Part shown: positions 1 through 7,495 of the stretch, one piece after another | How the letters are laid out: the number at the start of each line of letters is the position of its first letter | How positions within the stretch are numbered: position 1 is the first letter of the stretch | NCBI GenBank assembly: GCA_902464295.1 | Contig: CABQIW010000010.1 | Coordinates: 1 to 52,458, forward strand | Source: an uncultured Eggerthella sp. | Lineage (GTDB): Bacteria > Actinomycetota > Coriobacteriia > Coriobacteriales > Eggerthellaceae | Length of the DNA: 52,458 nt | Direction of reading: 5' to 3' | The notes under the pieces: model-generated | What the model saw: the letters and a program-made list of their open reading frames with translations, nothing else | The model's database searches: none | What the model was told of the DNA's origin: nothing | Program-made: the position numbers and the translations under genes

Positions 1-391
1 GCGCTTCATTGACCACAGGGAAGAAAAGGCCCGTGGTTACTGCCTGGATCAAACGAGCCACCACGATCAGCGGGAACGAAGTTGCGAAGAAGCCGAGCAA
101 CGACCCTGCAAGCGCAAACAGGCATCCTGTTAACATGATCTTGCGAATGCCGAAGCGACGCAGAAGCGAAGCTGCTGTGGTAATGGCAGTTGCGTTCACG
201 ATGGCAAAGCCAAGCACCACCCAGTTCGCGAGCGAAAGACGGATGTCGTACTGCGTCGCAATATGATCGAGTGCGATGTTCATAAGCATCTCAAGAAAGC
301 AAGCGAGCACATTGCAGACGAGTAACACCACGATCATAATCGTGCGAGTTGAGCCAGTTGGCAGATGAGGGGTTGTCGCAGAATCGCTCAT
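1..391 (-). CDS. MFS drug-type transporter, N-terminal part (cut by window edge)
   Basis: The reading frame opens at an ATG at 391 (minus strand) and runs off the left edge with no stop, giving about 130 residues. After a short polar N-terminus (residues 1-16) come four hydrophobic segments, around residues 17-38, 50-68, 84-103 and 105-125. Between segments 2 and 3 lies a basic loop (LLRRFGIRKIM), the position of the usual MFS motif A. The pattern resembles DHA2-type (14-helix, EmrB-like) proton-coupled multidrug exporters, but the substrate cannot be told. A weak AGGG sits nine bases before the ATG. The gene runs in the same direction as the aldo/keto reductase upstream of it, about 200 bp away. 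Family assignment is fairly sure, subfamily is a guess. Confidence 0.75.
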   Translation of the reverse strand, partial: MSDSATTPHLPTGSTRTIMIVVLLVCNVLACFLEMLMNIALDHIATQYDIRLSLANWVVLGFAIVNATAITTAASLLRRFGIRKIMLTGCLFALAGSLLGFFATSFPLIVVARLIQAVTTGLFFPVVNEA

Positions 392-592
392 AATGCACTA
401 CCCTAGCGCATGACCGGCCTATCTCGCCCATTTGCCCATCAACCTTAAACAAGTTGTTTCTTTGGTGGCTCTTTGACGTAATCAGCTGCTTTGCAAGCTA
501 GGTCATGGTCCTGGATAGCAGCCTCAACGCGCATGTCTCCACCGTGGCGCCGTTTTGCCCGGCGGGATTGCGCAGGTAGCAAACTGCAGAAA

Positions 593-1867
593 CTATTCTT
601 GTGATTGCGCAGCCAATTTCGCTGCCGCCTCTTCGCGCTCGCGGCACAAATCGGCCCACTTCGGCATCTTATCGAGCGTAGCTGCCAGGTCTTCGAGCAC
701 CGTTGGGATATCAATTCCCTGCGGACACATCTGCACGCACGATTCACACTGAATGCAATCTTGAGCACGCTGACCTTCAGGCACAGCATCCATCTGCATC
801 GATACCGTGAAGCTGGTGTCGAATTGGAGATCGTTATAGGCGTTCATCATCATAGGGATGTCGATCTCTTGCGGGCAGGAATCAACGCAATAGCGGCATG
901 CGGTGCAGGGAACACCACCCTTGAGCGACTCAGCCACATCCATCAGCACGCCCTCCTCAGCTTCTGAAAGCGGAGCCGACTCCTGGAAGATGCGGCAATT
1001 CTCCTCCACCTGAGCAAGATCCGACATGCCACTCAGGATCGTTTTCACGCTCGGGATACCGAGCAACCAGCGAAACGACCACTCCACCGCCGAACGCGTA
1101 GGAGGATTTGCGCCATCAAGCGCACTCGCATTCAGCTGCTGCATCTGAGCATCGTTCAGGTGAGCAAGCTTGCCTCCGCGCAACGGTTCCATGACCACGA
1201 TCGGGATGTTCATGCTCTCAAGCAGCGCCGTTTTCGCGGCTGCGTCCTGCAGAGTCCAGTCGAGATAGTTCAGCTGGATCTGGCCGAATTCCATGATGTT
1301 GTTGCTAGCGAACAGGGCTGCAGTTTCTGGATCGCGCTGCTCGAGCTCTGCGTACTTGCGCGCACCATAATCAAGGAAACGCTTGAGCGTTTCAGGACGA
1401 CCATGACACGAAAAGCCCAGATGACGAATACGGCCGTTCTTCTTCTGTTCGACGAAGTAATCCGCAATGCCCCACTGTTCGTCCAGATAGACTTCGATGG
1501 ATGCCTCGTAGATGTTGTGGAGCAGATAGAAGTCGAAGTATTCGACACCACATTTGGTCAGCTGCTCTTCGAAGATCGCGGCGGGGTCATAGGTGTCGGC
1601 GATCTGGTGGCCCGGATACTTGGTGGCGAAGAAGCAGCTATCGCGTGGATAACGCGCAAGTGAGCGGCCAAGTGCGATCTCGGACATGCCGCCGTGATAG
1701 GGATAGGCCGTGTCGAAATAATTGACGCCTGCCTTGATGGCCGTATCGACCATGGCATCGAGCGTTGCCTGATCGACGTTGGAAGCATCACCGTCGATGA
1801 TAGGAAGGCGCATGGCCCCGAACCCCAACCGTGCGATGTTGTCGCCTAAGAAATCATTCGTGAGCAT
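593..1867 (-). CDS. aldo/keto reductase with C-terminal 4Fe-4S ferredoxin domain
   Basis: This 424-residue protein has an N-terminal aldo/keto reductase barrel (about 1-310) and a C-terminal two-cluster ferredoxin-like region (about 320-400). The AKR tetrad is visible: Asp52 and Tyr57 in the FDTAYPY stretch, Lys83, and His117 in YLLH. The C-terminus carries two cysteine sets, CTACRYCVDSCP and CIQCESCVQMCP, as expected for two 4Fe-4S clusters. Such fusions are common in anaerobes and presumably move electrons between a ferredoxin-type donor and a carbonyl or alcohol substrate; the substrate is unknown. The start is supported by GAGGAG six bases before the ATG. The domain call is firm, the physiological role is not. 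Confidence 0.9.
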   Translation of the reverse strand: MLTNDFLGDNIARLGFGAMRLPIIDGDASNVDQATLDAMVDTAIKAGVNYFDTAYPYHGGMSEIALGRSLARYPRDSCFFATKYPGHQIADTYDPAAIFEEQLTKCGVEYFDFYLLHNIYEASIEVYLDEQWGIADYFVEQKKNGRIRHLGFSCHGRPETLKRFLDYGARKYAELEQRDPETAALFASNNIMEFGQIQLNYLDWTLQDAAAKTALLESMNIPIVVMEPLRGGKLAHLNDAQMQQLNASALDGANPPTRSAVEWSFRWLLGIPSVKTILSGMSDLAQVEENCRIFQESAPLSEAEEGVLMDVAESLKGGVPCTACRYCVDSCPQEIDIPMMMNAYNDLQFDTSFTVSMQMDAVPEGQRAQDCIQCESCVQMCPQGIDIPTVLEDLAATLDKMPKWADLCREREEAAAKLAAQSQE

Positions 1868-2193
1868 GTCTGTCTCCTCGGAATAGCAAAATCTGCTGAT
1901 GAGAGCTCGTGCCGGTTACGCGCTTTCATGCTGATGGCAGCTCGTGTCCATTTATGCGCTTAAGACGATTCGGGCGTTTGCAAATCCGCACACTCACGAT
2001 CGCATCGTCTGCTCAAGCGTTCGCCATGTCGGCCTCGTCATTGCATTACGAACCTCTTCATCGCTTTCATTGTAATATAAAAGACACACTGTTGCTAATA
2101 TATTCGCTATCTGTGTTTTACTGCGTAACAAACAAGCTGCCTTCTTAATAGTTAGATTAAACTGTTTAAAAATAAAAAAGCGAGGTTAACCGC
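1868..2193. other. divergent intergenic region, AT-rich towards the right
   Basis: This gap separates two divergent genes, the aldo/keto reductase (minus) and the first gene of the restriction island (plus). The half next to the reductase has ordinary composition. From about 2080 it becomes AT-rich, with runs such as TAATATATT and TTTAAAAATAAAAAAG, which marks the left border of the island. I could not pick a convincing -35/-10 pair. The 79-codon ORF inside (1909-2148) shows no coding character. The ATG at 2194 is preceded by GAGG nine bases upstream. Confidence 0.5.
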
Positions 2194-2955
2194 ATGCAAA
2201 GCACTTTTAAAACAGACAGTAAAATCGCAGACGACATTGTTCATTTCGTTTATGAAGCGATCTTTCTTGGCGAAGAGGGGCTTGGATACGCTGCCGATGA
2301 AGCTAAGCTCGTTGATTTTTCAGAAGAGCCAGAGAAACAGTTTGCAGGAGCAGACATCATAATGTTTCCGAGCTCTACGAAAGAATGCAATGTTGAAGTT
2401 AAAGCAGCAATAAACTCCGCTGGAGAAAAAGTGGACGAACAAGGCAGAAGAAACTCGCTTATGACGTTCGCTCAAGAGATTAGCTACCTAAACGAAGCCG
2501 GCTCCGTCTGCGATGGCTGGCTTATTGATGAAGCAAAACAAAGTGACGTTTATGTTTTTTGCTGGTTTCCTGAGGTAAAAAATCAAAGCAAACAAGGCTA
2601 TACGCGTCTTAAGACCATTGCTGATATTAAGAAAATGGATGTGGCGATGGTCAAAGTCGTTGATATCCAGAACGAACTCATACAAGAACTCAAAAAGCAA
2701 GAAAGCATCAATGATTTCAACGATGTAAGACGATACCTGGTCGACAAATCATCCGACATGAGAAAGCATAACCGAAAGACGGACAAATTTGGTAGTTACA
2801 CAATGCTCTTCTCTAGCCAAATGGAAGAGCAGCCTATAAATCTCCTAATTCCAAAAACGACCTTGATCAAAAAAGCGTTTCATTCTTACACAATACGCAG
2901 GAAAGATACCTCGTCAACAGAATCTATTGAATGGGTGACGATACCCTTCAAATAG
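2194..2955 (+). CDS. unknown protein with possible PD-(D/E)XK nuclease core, first gene of R-M island
   Basis: I do not recognise this 253-residue protein as a named family. It is soluble, with no membrane segments. It has a stretch that fits a PD-(D/E)XK nuclease core: Asp54 in the GADIIMF strand, followed by Glu68-Val-Lys70, with Glu21 in a preceding helix and a later conserved-looking GRRNSLMTFAQ helix. It is AT-richer than the surrounding chromosome and ends 45 bp before the Sau3AI-like enzyme on the same strand, so the two are probably co-transcribed. It may be an accessory nuclease or specificity partner of the restriction system, or a separate defence gene. Function is inferred only from the motif and position. 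Confidence 0.6.
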   Translation: MQSTFKTDSKIADDIVHFVYEAIFLGEEGLGYAADEAKLVDFSEEPEKQFAGADIIMFPSSTKECNVEVKAAINSAGEKVDEQGRRNSLMTFAQEISYLNEAGSVCDGWLIDEAKQSDVYVFCWFPEVKNQSKQGYTRLKTIADIKKMDVAMVKVVDIQNELIQELKKQESINDFNDVRRYLVDKSSDMRKHNRKTDKFGSYTMLFSSQMEEQPINLLIPKTTLIKKAFHSYTIRRKDTSSTESIEWVTIPFK

Positions 2956-3000
2956 CCAACGGCAATTACAGAATGGTCGAATACTTTCTACGGAGACAAC

Positions 3001-4467
3001 ATGCAACTTAACGAATGCGATTTCACAAACCCAGAATCGATCGAGCGATATGCTAAACAACTAGAAGGCATGACCTTCCAAGAAGTGATCGATCTGGGCA
3101 TTGCTCCCGAGGGTGTCGAGAGAGAATACAACAAGAAAGGCTACAAGGGCGGCATGGGCACGCTCATCGAAGAGCGTTTCTTCGGATACAAAGCCAATAA
3201 TGAGCAAGAAGCCGACTTTCCAGAGGCTGGAGTCGAGTTGAAAGCTTCTCCTCTGAATATGAAAAAAGATGGGGATTACTCTGTTGGCGAACGCCTCGTT
3301 CTCACCATGATCCCCCTCGACAAGCCTATCGCTGACGATCTCTACTCATCGCATGTTTGGCAAAAGTGCGAGAAGATTCTGCTTATCTACTACGAACGCG
3401 ACCGCACCATTGACAAATACGAGCAAACCATCAAGTTTGCTAAGATCATTACGCCCTCGAAAGAAGATCTCAAGATCATCGAAGACGATTATCGCAAGAT
3501 CGCCTCGATAATAAAGGAAGGAAGGGCAGAAGACCTTTCAGAAAGCCTCACTTCATATCTAGGAGCCTGCACAAAAGGCGCTAACGAAGCAAGCATGTGG
3601 GTCAAACAATACTACCCTCCGCATACTCGCGCTAAAAAACGGGCTTTCTGTTTTAAACGTTCGTATATGGATTATGTCCTTCATGAACGCATCATGGGCA
3701 CAGACGAAGAGACAGATTCCATCATTAAGGATTCAATGATCCTCGACGAAATGAGCTTTGAAGATTACGTTCTTTCGCTGATTTCCCCTCATATCGGCAA
3801 AACAGATAAAGAACTGTGCGCAATGCTCGACCTGAAATACACAGGAAATAAAGCTCAATGGACCAAGATCACTTACGCTCTTCTTGGCGTTCGAGGATCA
3901 CGAGCAGAAGAATTCGAAAAAGCGAACATATCAGTACGCACGGTAAGAATAGAAGAAAATGGCTCTATCAGAGAGTCGCTCTCCCTTGACACCTTCAAAT
4001 TCAAAGAGATTGTCAACCAAGAGTGGGATAACTCCCCTCTTCATGATTATTTCGAAGAAACGCGTTTCCTTTTCATCCCCTTCCAGAAAGAAGAAGGACG
4101 ACTTGTTCTTGCACAGCCAAGATTTTGGTCAATGCCGGTCAAAGATATCGAAGGACCACTACGTGAATGCTGGGAAAAAACCAAGCAGACAATTGAAGAA
4201 GGGGTCGAACTTACCGTAGAAATCAAGAGTGACGGCAGCGTAGGCAACATAACCAACAATCTCCCAGGCGTTCAAGATGGAGGCGGCATCGCACATGTTA
4301 GGCCCCACGCCACTAAACGCGCCTATTTGCTAGAAGATGGAACGAGAATCGGAAATATCGAGCGAGACGGTGATGAGCTTCCCGACGGACGCGTTATGAC
4401 CCAACAAAGCTTCTGGCTTAATAGCAGTTATGTTTACGAAGTCATAACTTTTGACGACGTCGACTGA
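3001..4467 (+). CDS. Sau3AI-type type II restriction endonuclease (predicted GATC cutter)
   Basis: At 488 residues this matches the length of Sau3AI, a two-lobed enzyme in which both halves are related to MutH. The N-terminal lobe carries the MutH/Sau3AI active site: Glu57/Glu58 in LIEERFFG, then Asp72, Glu79 and Lys81 with the spacing D-x6-E-x-K. The C-terminal lobe (about 240-488) should act in DNA binding and lacks that triad. The family cleaves double-stranded DNA at GATC. A GGAG lies seven bases before the ATG. The next gene is a cytosine methyltransferase that resembles M.Sau3AI, which supports the specificity. The exact recognition sequence remains a prediction by homology. Confidence 0.88.
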   Translation: MQLNECDFTNPESIERYAKQLEGMTFQEVIDLGIAPEGVEREYNKKGYKGGMGTLIEERFFGYKANNEQEADFPEAGVELKASPLNMKKDGDYSVGERLVLTMIPLDKPIADDLYSSHVWQKCEKILLIYYERDRTIDKYEQTIKFAKIITPSKEDLKIIEDDYRKIASIIKEGRAEDLSESLTSYLGACTKGANEASMWVKQYYPPHTRAKKRAFCFKRSYMDYVLHERIMGTDEETDSIIKDSMILDEMSFEDYVLSLISPHIGKTDKELCAMLDLKYTGNKAQWTKITYALLGVRGSRAEEFEKANISVRTVRIEENGSIRESLSLDTFKFKEIVNQEWDNSPLHDYFEETRFLFIPFQKEEGRLVLAQPRFWSMPVKDIEGPLRECWEKTKQTIEEGVELTVEIKSDGSVGNITNNLPGVQDGGGIAHVRPHATKRAYLLEDGTRIGNIERDGDELPDGRVMTQQSFWLNSSYVYEVITFDDVD

Positions 4468-4497
4468 CTCTCTTGAACGAGATTCATTACTACAAGA

Positions 4498-4533
4498 TAA
4501 TCGAATGCCGCTCATTAATCGAATGCCGCTCAT
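4498..4533. repeat. 18-bp perfect tandem duplication
   Basis: Two head-to-tail copies of TAATCGAATGCCGCTCAT occupy 4498-4515 and 4516-4533. They lie between the end of the restriction gene and the methyltransferase promoter. The copies are identical, so the duplication looks recent, or is kept as a paired protein-binding site. Confidence 0.85.
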
Positions 4534-4564
4534 CGTTCATGCCGGGGCATAGATGACTTAAAAC

Positions 4565-4593
4565 TTGATCTCGCACAGAAGATCGGATACAAT
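4565..4593 (+). promoter_or_regulatory. predicted promoter of the methyltransferase with GATC in the -35 box
   Basis: A sigma70-like promoter is visible: -35 TTGATC at 4565-4570, a 17-bp spacer, and -10 TACAAT at 4588-4593. The predicted start of transcription near 4600 leaves a leader of about 44 bases before the GTG at 4644. The -35 hexamer itself contains GATC (4567-4570), and a second GATC lies in the spacer (4581-4584). These are the predicted target sites of the encoded enzyme, so methylation or enzyme binding could control its own expression. Confidence 0.6.
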
Positions 4594-4643
4594 TAGTTTC
4601 ATAACTAGATTGTCTATTCGAACACAGTAGCGATTGGAGAAAC

Positions 4644-5912
4644 GTGTCGGATACCATCAAAGTGGTCGAGCTCTTCGCCGGCGTAGGCGGTTTTCGCCTT
4701 GGACTCGAAGGTTACGACAACGAGTCCAATCCTGATTTCTACAAAGAACCTGCAGGAAATTTCAAAACTATCTGGGCAAACCAGTGGGAGCCTCCTGGAA
4801 CAACAGCGAGGCAATTTGCATGGCGCTGTTATGAATCTCGCTTTGGCGAAGGCTCATGCGTGAACGAAGACATCAATAAGGTCTTGGATGCATATGAAGA
4901 TGGGGATATCGATATTCCCGACTTCGATATGCTCGTTGGTGGATTCCCATGCCAAGACTATTCCGTTGCAAAGCCTCTCTCGAAATCAGGTGGAATTGAC
5001 GGGAAAAAGGGCGTTCTTTGGTGGGATATCTACAGGCTTTTGCATCTCAAAGAACCGAAGTATGTCATCCTTGAAAATGTCGACCGTCTTCTGAAAAGCC
5101 CCGCATCACAGCGCGGACGAGATTTTGCGATCATGCTCTCATGCTTCGCAGATCTTGGGTACTCGGTCGAATGGCACGTGGTCAATAGCGCTGAATACGG
5201 TGCCTCGCAAAGGCGCAAACGCGTTTATATCTATGCCGAACTAACGCCACAAACCTGGAAGCTCGAAGAGCGTCTACAAGACGGCGTGCTCGCAAAAGCG
5301 TTGCCTATTAAAGATATCGATACGATACATTCCTTCGAAATCCCAAATGACCCCTACGAAACAACAAAATCCTTCAATATCGGTGGTAAAAGATCGCCCT
5401 TCCTGAAAAACGGCATCATGCAAGATTGCCAGGTTGTAACTGCTGATGCTGAAGCTAACTATGATGGCGAGCTGGGAACTTTAGGCGATGTGATCGTACC
5501 CGCAAGTGAAGTTCCCGAAGAGTTCTACGTTACAGATGACAAACTTGAAAAATGGAAGTATCTCAAAGGGTCGAAAAGCGAAGAGCGCGTGAATAAGCAA
5601 ACCGGGTTCACCTATCATTATTCTGAAGGCTCGATGGCTTTCCCTGACCTACTCACAAATCCTTCTCGCACGATCTTGACTGGCGAAGGCGGTTCGGGAG
5701 CGTCGAGATTCAAACACATCATTGAGATCGACGGTCGATTCAGGCGCCTCGTCCCTGATGAGCTCGACCAGCTTCAAGGTTTCCCAAAAGGTTGGACGAA
5801 TTCTGGAATGACCGATGGACAGCGCGCATTCTGCATGGGAAATGCTCTCGTCGTGCAGATTCCTCATGCAATCGGCAAGGAAATCGCAAGGCGTGATGGG
5901 AAAGAAATCTAA
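4644..5912 (+). CDS. DNA cytosine-5 methyltransferase, M.Sau3AI-like
   Basis: This 422-residue protein has the ordered motifs of C5-cytosine methyltransferases: motif I VVELFAGVGGFRLGLE near the N-terminus (AdoMet binding), motif IV GGFPCQDYS with the catalytic cysteine, motif VI LENVDRLLK, motif VIII SQRRKRV, a target-recognition region (about 220-340), and motif X with GNALVVQIPHAIG at the end. The stretches around ANQWEP, PCQDYSVA and LENVDRLLKSPASQRGRDFA recall M.Sau3AI, which methylates cytosine in GATC and would protect host DNA from the neighbouring nuclease. Translation starts at a GTG preceded by TTGGAG. It has its own promoter and overlaps the vsr gene by 17 bases. Confidence 0.92.
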   Translation: MSDTIKVVELFAGVGGFRLGLEGYDNESNPDFYKEPAGNFKTIWANQWEPPGTTARQFAWRCYESRFGEGSCVNEDINKVLDAYEDGDIDIPDFDMLVGGFPCQDYSVAKPLSKSGGIDGKKGVLWWDIYRLLHLKEPKYVILENVDRLLKSPASQRGRDFAIMLSCFADLGYSVEWHVVNSAEYGASQRRKRVYIYAELTPQTWKLEERLQDGVLAKALPIKDIDTIHSFEIPNDPYETTKSFNIGGKRSPFLKNGIMQDCQVVTADAEANYDGELGTLGDVIVPASEVPEEFYVTDDKLEKWKYLKGSKSEERVNKQTGFTYHYSEGSMAFPDLLTNPSRTILTGEGGSGASRFKHIIEIDGRFRRLVPDELDQLQGFPKGWTNSGMTDGQRAFCMGNALVVQIPHAIGKEIARRDGKEI

Positions 5913-6387
5913 CAACGAAACGAAAAGGCCCAAAGTCCCGCGTTCACCAAAGCCTTCTTCATCGACAACGACGAAGGTGATGAAGGCCAATAAGCGCAGC
6001 AATACCAAACCGGAACTGCTCGTTCGCAAACGACTTCGCGAGGCAGGTCTAACCGGATACCGGCTGCATTGGAAGGCTCCTGGCAGTCCTGATATCGCGT
6101 GGCCCGGGAAGAAGGTAGCACTCTTCATCAATGGCTGTTTCTGGCATCGATGCCCGCATTGCAATCTTCCCATGCCAAAGAGCAACGTCGAATATTGGAC
6201 GGTGAAGTTCGATCTTAATAAAGAACGCGACGAGCGAAAGATTCACGAACTTGAAGAGGCAGGCTGGAAAGTACATGTCATCTGGGAATGTCAGCTCAAG
6301 AAGAAGACGATCGACGAAACTTTCGAAGAATTGCTTCCTATTCTCGCCGATGAGCTGAATAAATCCTTGTTGGTCGCTACAAATTAG
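5896..6387 (+). CDS. vsr: very short patch repair endonuclease Vsr
   Basis: The protein nicks beside T:G mismatches formed when 5-methylcytosine deaminates. From the ATG at 5896 it is 163 residues, close to the usual 130-150 plus a lysine-rich leader. Family motifs are clear: NTKPELLVRKRLREAGLTGYR, then SPDIAWPGKK with the catalytic Asp, FINGCFWHRC with zinc and active-site residues, and YWTVKFDLNKERDERK. An open frame extends upstream to 5815, but that part only shadows the methyltransferase, so I chose the ATG that overlaps the methyltransferase stop. The coupling to a C5-methyltransferase fits the role. Here the mismatch would arise inside GATC rather than in the Dcm site. Confidence 0.92.
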   Translation: MGKKSNNETKRPKVPRSPKPSSSTTTKVMKANKRSNTKPELLVRKRLREAGLTGYRLHWKAPGSPDIAWPGKKVALFINGCFWHRCPHCNLPMPKSNVEYWTVKFDLNKERDERKIHELEEAGWKVHVIWECQLKKKTIDETFEELLPILADELNKSLLVATN

Positions 6388-6530
6388 CGACTAGCTCTCC
6401 AAGCCGCTTGATAACGCACCTTTAATAGTCCAATGAATTCTATGCAGCGATCATCTTGTTGAAAAGCCGCAATGCCTTCGGAAAGAATTCTTTGATGCTT
6501 GCCAGGGTTCTTATCATATAGTTGTTCCAT
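6384..6530 (-). CDS. small 48-residue protein of unknown function
   Basis: A short frame begins at ATG 6530 and ends at TAA 6384-6386, overlapping the vsr stop tail-to-tail by four bases. The product (starting MEQLYDKNPGKHQRILSEG) is charged and soluble, probably helical, and matches nothing I know. It follows the 6549-7007 gene on the same strand with an 18-base gap, which suggests one transcript. No strong ribosome binding site is visible. It could be the third gene of the HIRAN set or a chance frame. Confidence 0.4.
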   Translation of the reverse strand: MEQLYDKNPGKHQRILSEGIAAFQQDDRCIEFIGLLKVRYQAAWRASR

Positions 6531-6548
6531 TGATATCTGAACCGTAAT

Positions 6549-7007
6549 TTAGACGCATTTATCTAGACAGAAATAAGGGTGTCCATCATCGTTGAGCAAT
6601 GACGGCAGGCCGAACTCTTCGATCTTGGTCAGAAGATCCTTGAGCAATGAGGGTATGGTGTTGCAACCGAAGCACATGTAGTAGCGTTCGCCTGCGTAAA
6701 CGCCCAACGTCCACGAATATCTATCAAGCAGAAGATGCTCATGCAGGAATGGATCCGTCCAAGAATCGGTTTCGGCCGCAAGAAAACACTGACGCAAGGA
6801 TGCAGATTGTTGCAATGTGAGCGTCTTGACCACGTTGATATGCCGCGAGGCATTGTAAACATGAACGCTGATTCGATCGCCCTTTTCTTGAATGAGCTCG
6901 AAATGGGCACACTTCTCCAAGTGTGCCCAATCCTGCACATCGAACTTGATCTGCTCGAACTCTCGCATGACCAACTCACGTTCGTTCGCGTTCACTTCAA
7001 CCATCAT
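6549..7007 (-). CDS. hypothetical protein next to HIRAN-domain gene
   Basis: A soluble protein of 152 residues with no domain that I recognise. It is rich in aromatic and histidine residues in the second half (LHEHLLLDRYSW, GERYYMCFGCNTIP) and ends with two cysteines (YFCLDKCV). The frame is open up to 7058, but GGAGGG at 7011-7016 lies just before two ATGs at 7007 and 7004, so the true start is one of these. The upstream HIRAN gene ends at 7059, which makes translational coupling likely. The acidic N-terminal half may form a helix-strand fold. I would not assign a function. Confidence 0.65.
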   Translation of the reverse strand: MMVEVNANERELVMREFEQIKFDVQDWAHLEKCAHFELIQEKGDRISVHVYNASRHINVVKTLTLQQSASLRQCFLAAETDSWTDPFLHEHLLLDRYSWTLGVYAGERYYMCFGCNTIPSLLKDLLTKIEEFGLPSLLNDDGHPYFCLDKCV

Positions 7008-7058
7008 TATCCCTCCAAACCGAGCTTCGATCTCACTCAACAAGACACCCGACGACAA

Positions 7059-7394
7059 CTAGCCGCGGTTATCGACGACAAAGATTCCCATTCGAACTTG
7101 TTTCCATGGATCTGCTTCAGGATCCACTTGCATCACACGCGCTTCGAACACTTTTTTATGACCATAAAAGAGCATCGTAGAAAGCGCTTCATTCATATCG
7201 GCAGGAACATAACCAAGCTTTGATGAGCCACGATAGACTGCAACCGCATGAGGATCATATGGGTTCTCTGGTTCAATACGCAGTTTGAGCTTGTTGCCTA
7301 CTTTCAACTTGTCGACAACGAGCGCACCGTCCCAATATTGGAACCCACGAACGTGAAAGCTATAGAGCTGCCGCGATGGTAAAAACATGATCAT
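7059..7394 (-). CDS. HIRAN-domain protein
   Basis: The 111-residue protein is almost entirely a HIRAN domain. Typical signatures are FHVRGFQYWDG at the start, the LKLRIEPENPYDPHAVAVY core and the KLGYVPADMNEALSTML segment. HIRAN domains in Rad5/HLTF-type proteins bind 3' ends of single-stranded DNA at stalled forks; stand-alone bacterial versions are widespread but poorly studied and often lie near mobile or defence genes. It is the first gene of a probable three-gene operon running towards the restriction island. A purine-rich AGAAAGAAG precedes the ATG, and a second ATG two codons later is also possible. Confidence 0.82.
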   Translation of the reverse strand: MIMFLPSRQLYSFHVRGFQYWDGALVVDKLKVGNKLKLRIEPENPYDPHAVAVYRGSSKLGYVPADMNEALSTMLFYGHKKVFEARVMQVDPEADPWKQVRMGIFVVDNRG

Positions 7395-7495
7395 CTTCTT
7401 TCTCTCGGCTTCAATCTGACAACTTGAATACTAGAGAAAGAGCGATGGAGAGCCTGTCCTCTTTTTGGGACACAACAAAATTTGAGACAACTGCC

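Noticed and set aside
9..266. 85-codon plus-strand frame at the left edge
   Set aside because: It is antisense to the MFS transporter frame, which has clear membrane segments and codon use.
445..531. 29-codon minus-strand frame after the aldo/keto reductase, with GGTGGAGAC before its ATG
   Set aside because: Too short, no homology that I recognise, and the ribosome binding site is too close to the ATG; likely chance.
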